Assembly (NCBI GenBank): GCA_022704925.1
Contig: JAKJFK010000011.1
Location: 1 to 17,855 of the forward strand
Direction of reading: 5' to 3'
Source: a candidate division TA06 bacterium
GTDB lineage: Bacteria; Ratteibacteria; UBA8468; MWAK01
DNA length: 17,855 bases
Both the position numbers and the translations under genes were made by a program. Below the pieces are notes generated by a model. That model was not told the DNA's origin, did not search any database, and saw nothing but the letters and a program-made list of their open reading frames with translations. Positions 13,169 to 17,855 of this stretch are shown here, in pieces. Within the stretch, counting starts at the first letter, position 1. The number at the start of each line of letters is the position of its first letter.

Positions 13169-14920
13169 CTATTTCCGGTACTGGGGCCGCGCCTTGTAAT
13201 GAACGTGAAGCAGGGACTCGGATTTCTCGCTCCGGGGCTCGCCCAGGAACTCGCGGTAAAGCTGCTGAACCTGCGGGTTCTCGTGCGAGGAACGGATGGG
13301 CTGGTTCAGGTCGTCCTCGTACAGGCCGCGCGACATCTTGCTGCGCCGCTCGTCGGTCACCCCGTAAGGCTGGCCGCCGCCGCCCACGCAGCCGCCCGGG
13401 CAGGCCATCACTTCCACGAAATGATAGGGCACCGGCCGGCCGGCCTTGACGGCCTCCCGTACCTGGTTGAGCACGTACTCCACGTTGCTCAGGCCGTGGG
13501 CGACCGCGATGCCGACCCGGTTTCCGGCAATTTCGATCGAGCTCTCCTTGACGCCTTTCAGGCCGCGCGTTTCGGAGAACTCCAGCCGATCCAGTTTCTG
13601 GCCGGTGATGTAGAAGCAGGCCGTCCGGAGCGCCGCCTCCATCACGCCGCCGGTGGCCCCGAAAATCACGCCGGCGCCGGTGTAATCGCCCAGGATGTGG
13701 TCCGGATCCTCATCGGGCAGGGCCGGGAAATCGACCCCGGCCTGCTTGATCATCCGGGCCAGTTCGCGGGTGGTCAGCACGATATCGATGTCCTGGAATC
13801 CGGAGGCGAACATCTCGTCGGTCCGGGTGATCTCATACTTCTTGGCGGTGCAGGGCATGATCGAAACCATCACGATCCGCGCCGGATCCAGGTTGTACTT
13901 GCTGGCGTAATAGGTCTTGGAAAGCACCCCGAGAATCTGGTGCGGCGACTTGCAGGAGGAGAAGTGGGGAATCATGTCGTGGTGAAACTTCTCCATGAAA
14001 TCGACCCAGGAGGGGCAGCAGGTGGTGATCAAAGGCAGCGGCCGCTCCGGGCTCGGGTTCTTGAAGCGCTCCACGAACTCGCTGGCCTCCTCGATGATGG
14101 TCACGTCCGCCCCGAAGTTGGTGTCGAAGACGGCCGCGAAGCCAAGCCGGCGCAGCAGGGCGTAAAGGCGGCGCGTGAAGTTCTCGCCGGGCTTGAAGCC
14201 GAAGGCCTCCCCGATCGAAACCCGGACCGCCGGCGCGATCTGGACCACGCAGTAGTTCCCGGGCTTCTGGAGGGCCTCCCAGACCCGGGCGGTATCGTCC
14301 TGCTCGAAGATGGCCCCGGTCGGGCAGTGGGCCGAACACTGGCCGCAGCGCACGCAGGGAGAATCGCCGAGCTTGATGTCGCCGGCCGGCGAGATCCGGG
14401 TGTCAAAGCCCCGTTCCAGGAAGGAGAGGGCCCAGACGTCCTGCATCTGCTGGCAGACCTGGACGCAGCGTCCGCACAAGATGCACTTGGGCGGCTCCAG
14501 CACGATCGAACCGGTCGATTCGTCCTTCGGAATATCCTTGAGGTACTTGGGGAACAGCTCCTCCCGGATGCCGAAATCGGCCGCCAGCCGCTGCAGTTCG
14601 CAGTTGTTGTTGCGCCCGCACTTCAGGCAGTCGTTGGGATGCTTGGAGAGGATCAGCTCCAGCACGGTGCGCCGGATGGAGACGATCTCCGGATCGTGGG
14701 TGATGATCTCCATGGCATTGTCCAGGGGGGTGCAGCAGGCCCGGAGCATCTTGCTGGACCCCTTGACCTTGACGATGCAGATGCCGCAGGCCGCCGAAGA
14801 AATCAGATCGGGGTGCTTGCAGAGAGTAGGTATCTTTACCTGGACCTGGTTGGCCGCATCCAGGATGGTGGTTCCCTTCTCCACCTCGACCACTTTTCCA
14901 TTGATCGTCGCCCGTACCAT
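13169..14920 (-). CDS. hndD: [FeFe]-hydrogenase catalytic subunit, HndD type
   Basis: A complete 583-residue catalytic subunit. Domains: [2Fe-2S] (C34, C45, C48, C62); His/Cys [4Fe-4S] (H94, C98, C101, C107); two [4Fe-4S] clusters (C146/149/152/156 and C189/192/195/199); H-cluster domain. L1 is TTCCPSW (299-305) with threonine where TSCCP is usual; C301 is the likely proton-transfer cysteine and C302 a ligand. L2 is MPCTAKKYE (355-363); L3 is MACPGGCVGGGGQP (505-518) with C507 and C511 as ligands. The full ligand set is present, so it should be an active H2-converting enzyme. The ATG directly follows the hndC stop (TAAATG) and has GAGGG 5 nt upstream. It is the last gene of hndABCD. It is colinear with the left hydA over the visible part but clearly diverged, so the two are not a recent duplication. 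Confidence 0.96.
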   Translation of the reverse strand: MVRATINGKVVEVEKGTTILDAANQVQVKIPTLCKHPDLISSAACGICIVKVKGSSKMLRACCTPLDNAMEIITHDPEIVSIRRTVLELILSKHPNDCLKCGRNNNCELQRLAADFGIREELFPKYLKDIPKDESTGSIVLEPPKCILCGRCVQVCQQMQDVWALSFLERGFDTRISPAGDIKLGDSPCVRCGQCSAHCPTGAIFEQDDTARVWEALQKPGNYCVVQIAPAVRVSIGEAFGFKPGENFTRRLYALLRRLGFAAVFDTNFGADVTIIEEASEFVERFKNPSPERPLPLITTCCPSWVDFMEKFHHDMIPHFSSCKSPHQILGVLSKTYYASKYNLDPARIVMVSIMPCTAKKYEITRTDEMFASGFQDIDIVLTTRELARMIKQAGVDFPALPDEDPDHILGDYTGAGVIFGATGGVMEAALRTACFYITGQKLDRLEFSETRGLKGVKESSIEIAGNRVGIAVAHGLSNVEYVLNQVREAVKAGRPVPYHFVEVMACPGGCVGGGGQPYGVTDERRSKMSRGLYEDDLNQPIRSSHENPQVQQLYREFLGEPRSEKSESLLHVHYKARPQYRK

Positions 14921-16663
14921 TTATTCCCTCGCAATCGCGTTGAATTTGCAGACCTCGAAGCACTTGCCGCACTTGATGCACTTGTCCAGCTGGATATAGA
15001 AGCCCACCTCCCGGTCGCCGGAGATCGCCTGGACCGGGCAGTTGAGGAAGCACTGCCGGCAGCGCTTGCATTTCGACTGGATGATGCTGTAGGTCAGCAA
15101 GTCCCGGCACTTGAAGGAGCGGCACCGCTTGGCCTGGATATGCTCGCGGTACTCGGTCTCGAAGTAGTTCAGCGTGGACAGCACCGGGTTGGAGGCCGTC
15201 TGGCCCAGGCCGCAGAGCGACGCCTTCTGCATCGCCTGCGCGATCAGCCGCAACCGGTCCAGGTCTTCGCTGCGCCCCTCGCCCTCGGAGATCCGCTCCA
15301 GGATCTTGAGCAGCTGGTAAGTCCCGATGCGGCAGGGCGCGCATTTCCCGCAGGACTCTTCGACGCAGAAGCCAAGGTAGAACTTGGCGATGTCCACCAT
15401 GCAGTCGTCCTCGTCCATCACGATCATGCCGCCCGAGCCCATGATCGAGCCCAGTTTCTGCAGGTTCTCGTAATCAACCGGCGTATCCAGGCGATCCTCC
15501 GGGATGACGCCGCCGGAGGGGCCGCCGGTCTGGACCGCCTTGATCTTCTTGCCGGAGCGCACGCCGCCGCCGATGTCGAAGACTATCTGGCGCAGGGTGA
15601 CGCCCATCGGCACCTCGACCAGACCGGAGTTCTTCACCTTGCCGGTCACGGCGAAAACCTTGGTGCCCTTGGACTTCTCGGTGCCGATGCCGGCGAACCA
15701 GTCGCCGCCCCGGGTCATGACGACCGGCACGTTGGCGAACGTTTCGACATTGTTGATCGAGGTCGGCTTGCCCCAGAGGCCCGAAACCGAAGGGTAGGGC
15801 GGCCGCGGCCGCGGAGTGCCCCGCTTGCCTTCGATGGAGGCGATCAGAGCCGTCTCCTCGCCGCAGACAAAGGCCCCGGCGCCCAGCCGGATATCAACCT
15901 CAAAATTGAAATCGCTGCCCAGGATGCCGGTGCCCAGCAGGCCCCGTTCGCGGGCCTGTTCGATCGCCTTGCCGATGCGCTCGATGGCCAGCGGGTACTC
16001 GGCCCGGATGTAAAAATAACCGTGATTGGCCCCGATGGCGTAGCCGGCGATAATCATTCCTTCCAGGACCGAGTGGGGATCGCCCTCCAGGATGCTGCGA
16101 TCCATGTAGGCGCCCGGGTCGCCTTCGTCGGCATTGCAGATGACGTACTTCTCGGCGCCGGGGACGCTGCGGGTAAGGTGCCACTTCAGCCAGGTCGGAT
16201 AGCCGGCACCGCCGCGGCCGCGCAGGCCGCTCTTCTTGAACTCCTCGATGACCTTGTCCGGCGTGTACTCGAACAGAGCCCGACTCAGGGCCCGGTAGCC
16301 GTCGCGCCGGATGTACTCCTCGAGGTTCTCCGGGTTGATCACTCCGCAGTTGCGCAGGACCACCCGCAGCTGGCGGGCCGTCCCGGCGGCCGCCAGGTCC
16401 TCCAGGACCCGGCCGCCGACAACCGTCTCCCGGACCACCCGATCCAGGTCGGCCTCCGAAACGTTCAGGTAGACCGGGCCGCCGGGCAGGAACTTGAGCA
16501 CCAGCCCCTGGTCGTAAAAACCGATATCGGCCGCCCGCACCACCTGGACCGCCTCGGCCGCCGGGCTCGCCTGAATCTTCGCGGCCAGCAGCCCGGCGAA
16601 ATGCTCGGTCTGGTTGCTCCCGGCGCGCCGGGTATCCTTGACAAGTATGTATTTCTTATCCAT
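14921..16663 (-). CDS. hndC: NuoF-like NADH-binding flavoprotein subunit of the Hnd hydrogenase
   Basis: A 580-residue HydB/HndC subunit that binds FMN and NAD(H). Residue numbers are from a TTG at 16675; subtract 4 for the chosen ATG. After an N-terminal domain of about 105 residues come the FMN motif GRGGAGYP (153-160), NADEGDPG (181-188), [13 protein letters not shown], an SLBB region and the ESCGKCAPC cluster site. The C-terminal ferredoxin domain has clusters C536/539/542/546 and C566/569/572/576. The N-terminal domain aligns with the thioredoxin-like [2Fe-2S] domain of the left HydB but has no cysteine at all before C110, so it cannot hold a cluster; HndB probably supplies one. The ATG at 16663 is preferred over the TTG at 16675, although its Shine-Dalgarno site is weak. 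The stop adjoins the hndD start. Confidence 0.93.
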   Translation of the reverse strand: MDKKYILVKDTRRAGSNQTEHFAGLLAAKIQASPAAEAVQVVRAADIGFYDQGLVLKFLPGGPVYLNVSEADLDRVVRETVVGGRVLEDLAAAGTARQLRVVLRNCGVINPENLEEYIRRDGYRALSRALFEYTPDKVIEEFKKSGLRGRGGAGYPTWLKWHLTRSVPGAEKYVICNADEGDPGAYMDRSILEGDPHSVLEGMIIAGYAIGANHGYFYIRAEYPLAIERIGKAIEQARERGLLGTGILGSDFNFEVDIRLGAGAFVCGEETALIASIEGKRGTPRPRPPYPSVSGLWGKPTSINNVETFANVPVVMTRGGDWFAGIGTEKSKGTKVFAVTGKVKNSGLVEVPMGVTLRQIVFDIGGGVRSGKKIKAVQTGGPSGGVIPEDRLDTPVDYENLQKLGSIMGSGGMIVMDEDDCMVDIAKFYLGFCVEESCGKCAPCRIGTYQLLKILERISEGEGRSEDLDRLRLIAQAMQKASLCGLGQTASNPVLSTLNYFETEYREHIQAKRCRSFKCRDLLTYSIIQSKCKRCRQCFLNCPVQAISGDREVGFYIQLDKCIKCGKCFEVCKFNAIARE

Positions 16664-16677
16664 AAAATAGTCCAACC

Positions 16678-17028
16678 TTACTCTTCGCGGTTAAACGAGT
16701 AGATATGATCGCTCACCAGCTTCTTCTCCACCAGGTGGTTCTCGACGATAAGCCTGGCCAGCTCCCGGTTGACCTGCCCATAGATGACCTGGGGCAGCCC
16801 GGCCGCCCGTACCTCCACCAGCGGCTCGGCGTAACACATCCCCAGGCAGCCGCACTTCTTGACCTCGATCGGCAGGCCGCGCCGGGCAACCTCATCGCGC
16901 AGGTATTCAAAGACCGCCTCGGCGCCGGCGGCGATGCCGCAGGTGCTCATGCCGACCTTTATCCAATCCCGGTCCGGCTCCCGCGAGGCGCGGATCTTGT
17001 CCAGGTCCGATTTGCTCCACTTCTTCAT
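16678..17028 (-). CDS. hndB: Thioredoxin-like [2Fe-2S] subunit of the Hnd hydrogenase
   Basis: A 116-residue HndB-like ferredoxin of the thioredoxin fold. Likely [2Fe-2S] ligands are C30 ([12 protein letters not shown]) and C59, C61, C65 ([17 protein letters not shown]), the arrangement typical of HndB proteins. In NADH- or NADP-linked Hnd enzymes it carries electrons between the NuoE/NuoF-like part and the catalytic subunit. The ATG at 17028 has GGAG 9 nt upstream, lies 6 nt after the hndA stop, and the gene ends 14 nt before the chosen hndC start. The left operon has no such separate gene, because there the equivalent domain is the N-terminus of HydB. Confidence 0.9.
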   Translation of the reverse strand: MKKWSKSDLDKIRASREPDRDWIKVGMSTCGIAAGAEAVFEYLRDEVARRGLPIEVKKCGCLGMCYAEPLVEVRAAGLPQVIYGQVNRELARLIVENHLVEKKLVSDHIYSFNREE

Positions 17029-17034
17029 GGTTTC

Positions 17035-17520
17035 TTACTCCGGCTCCTTGCTCCGGGTGAATTTTGAAATAATGTCGATGATGTCGTTCTTCTTCACCTT
17101 GTCGTAAACCTTGCCGTCGATCATGATCACCGGGGCCAGCCCGCAGCAGCCCAGGCAGCGGACCACCTCCAGCTGGAAGAGTCCGTTCTTGGTCGTGTGA
17201 CCCTCCTCGACGCCCAGGATGCTCTTCAACTCGCGCAGTATCTCCGGGGCCCCGTTGAGGTAGCAGGCGGTGCCCATGCAGACCGAGATCTTGTGCTTGC
17301 CGGGCGCCTCCAGCTTGAAATAGTTATAAAACGTCAGCACCTCGTAGATCCTGGCCAGCGGCACGTCCAGCAAGGCCGAAAGCTGCAGGGAAAGCTGCCG
17401 GGGCACAAAACCGTAATGGTTCTGGATCTCGTGGAGGATCATGATCAGGTTCCCCGGCTTATCCTTCCACTTGGCCAGCAGGCCGCTCAATTCCTGGTGA
17501 TAATCGTTGCCTTCCTTCAT
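17035..17520 (-). CDS. hndA: NuoE-like [2Fe-2S] subunit of the Hnd hydrogenase
   Basis: A 161-residue NuoE/HndA-family protein: an N-terminal helical region, then a thioredoxin-like domain with [2Fe-2S] ligands C81, C86, C122 and C126 (CMGTACYLNG and CLGCCGLAPVIMIDG). It is the counterpart of the left HydC, of similar length and order of motifs. The ATG at 17520 follows GGGAG by 6 nt and lies about 65 nt downstream of the predicted transcription start. The first gene of hndABCD. Confidence 0.94.
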   Translation of the reverse strand: MKEGNDYHQELSGLLAKWKDKPGNLIMILHEIQNHYGFVPRQLSLQLSALLDVPLARIYEVLTFYNYFKLEAPGKHKISVCMGTACYLNGAPEILRELKSILGVEEGHTTKNGLFQLEVVRCLGCCGLAPVIMIDGKVYDKVKKNDIIDIISKFTRSKEPE

Positions 17521-17559
17521 GCCGGACTCCCGCGCTTTTTGGGTGCAATCATCAAAAGA

Positions 17560-17577
17560 TCGTGTTTATTTTCACAA
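17560..17577 (-). promoter_or_regulatory. Rex-like operator of the hndABCD operon
   Basis: The minus strand reads TTGTGAAAATAAACACGA. The left half TTGTGAA matches the Rex half-site fully and the right half AACACGA partly (TTCACAA expected). It lies 14 nt downstream of the -10 box. It shares the pattern TTGTG-N4-TAA-NN-ACGA with the site at 5143-5160 of the other hydrogenase operon. This suggests control by the NADH/NAD+ ratio, by inference. Confidence 0.5.
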
Positions 17578-17591
17578 AGCTCCCGGTAATT

Positions 17592-17621
17592 ATTATAACA
17601 TTACTACGTCTTGCTTGGCAA
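17592..17621 (-). promoter_or_regulatory. Sigma70-type promoter of hndABCD
   Basis: On the minus strand, -35 TTGCCA (17621-17616, five of six matches) is separated by 18 nt from a perfect -10 TATAAT (17597-17592). Transcription should start near 17585. A short inverted repeat CTTGC-TTG-GCAAG (plus strand, 17610-17622) overlaps the -35 box and could be a further binding site. Confidence 0.82.
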
Positions 17622-17635
17622 GCTCTAATAATAAC

Positions 17636-17656
17636 GGCAAAAAAACCGTTTTTGCC
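17636..17656 (-). terminator. Probable terminator of the NfeD-like gene
   Basis: An 8-bp hairpin GGCAAAAA-CGGTT-TTTTTGCC (minus strand) lies 27 nt after the stop of the NfeD-like gene and is followed by GTTATTATT. The stem is rich in A-T pairs and the tail is not a pure T run, so termination may be partial. Confidence 0.45.
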
Positions 17657-17683
17657 AATAGTTAATGCTTTGGTTCACAATAG

Positions 17684-17855
17684 TCAGGGACGGGCAACCG
17701 GGGACTCTTCCGCAGGAGACTCCGCCCGTTTCACCACCCTCAGGATGCGCCCCTCCACGCCGACCACCCGCACCGATTCCCCTTTGCGCACCGGGCCGCT
17801 CTCCGAGCGGGCCGTCCAGTACTCGCCGTGGACGTAAATGGTGCCCTTCGGATCC
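17684..17855 (-). CDS. NfeD-like protein, C-terminal OB-fold domain (5' part outside the window)
   Basis: The last 56 codons and the stop are visible. The sequence begins DPKGTIYVHGEYWTARSESG and continues with GPVRKGESVRVVGVEGRIL, the pattern of the soluble OB-fold domain at the C-terminus of NfeD-like membrane proteins (G-x-V-x-V-x-G-E-x-W-x-A ... G-x-x-V-x-V). A short Glu/Pro-rich tail follows. NfeD proteins usually sit beside a stomatin or ClpP-class protease gene; that neighbour would be to the right of the window. It is separated from the hydrogenase operon by a hairpin and a strong promoter and is probably unrelated to it. Confidence 0.78.
   Translation of the reverse strand, partial: DPKGTIYVHGEYWTARSESGPVRKGESVRVVGVEGRILRVVKRAESPAEESPVARP

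Noticed and set aside
13161-13189. TATAAT after hndD as a firm promoter for the maturation operon
   Set aside because: The sequence 17 nt upstream is CGGCCC, with no -35 match and no extended -10. It is kept only as a weak possibility within the leader entry.
13199-16702. A 1167-codon open frame on the plus strand
   Set aside because: It lies antisense to hndC and hndD, whose cluster and H-cluster motifs are unmistakable. Long antisense frames are expected in GC-rich genes; the translated product has no recognisable domain.
1-17855. tRNA, rRNA, CRISPR arrays, insertion sequences or attachment sites
   Set aside because: No cloverleaf, repeat array, transposase or long terminal repeat was seen on either strand by reading.

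Overview
This is a GC-rich stretch from a strict anaerobe, and almost every gene in it belongs to [FeFe]-hydrogenase metabolism. All recognised genes are on the minus strand, so transcription runs from right to left. The gene set (a four-gene Hnd hydrogenase, a three-gene Hyd hydrogenase, hydE/F/G, aspA and a TM1266-type regulator), together with sigma70-like promoters, strong GGAGG ribosome binding sites and a U-tract terminator, fits a fermentative, syntrophic or acetogenic bacterium. It could be a clostridial-type Firmicute or an uncultured lineage with the same gene block. The sequence alone does not fix the taxon.

From right to left, the window starts with the last 56 codons of an NfeD-like membrane-protein gene (17684-17855) and a hairpin. 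A sigma70-type promoter (17592-17621) with a Rex-like operator then drives hndA, hndB, hndC and hndD (17520 down to 13169), a complete NADH-linked [FeFe] hydrogenase. After hndD comes a leader of about 125 nt that can form either a strong intrinsic terminator or a competing antiterminator hairpin. It precedes a tightly packed maturation block, often with overlapping genes: TM1266-type regulator, aspA, hydF, hydG, an unknown 99-codon gene, an ABC exporter and hydE (13028 down to 5569). Next is a 585-nt intergenic region with a near-consensus promoter (TTGACA-17-TAAAAT) and another Rex-like operator at almost the same distance from the -10 box. This drives the second hydrogenase, hydC, hydB and hydA (4983 to the left edge, where hydA is cut).

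The two hydrogenases differ in architecture. In the Hnd enzyme the thioredoxin-like [2Fe-2S] protein is a separate subunit (HndB), and the matching N-terminal domain of HndC has lost all its cysteines. In the left enzyme, HydB keeps that N-terminal [2Fe-2S] domain. Its usual C-terminal 2x[4Fe-4S] ferredoxin domain is replaced by a complete GltD/NfnB-like FAD- and NADPH-binding module, giving a protein of about 1050 residues. Its HydA partner keeps the H-cluster motifs that can be seen. The left enzyme could therefore connect H2, NADH, NADPH and possibly ferredoxin in one complex. This is the most interesting system in the window.

The single maturation set lies between the two structural operons and probably serves both. 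HydE and HydG make precursors of the diiron subcluster, and HydF is the assembly scaffold. AspA may supply ammonia for the bridging azadithiolate ligand. An ABC exporter and an unknown small protein are translationally linked to hydG and hydE without an obvious role.
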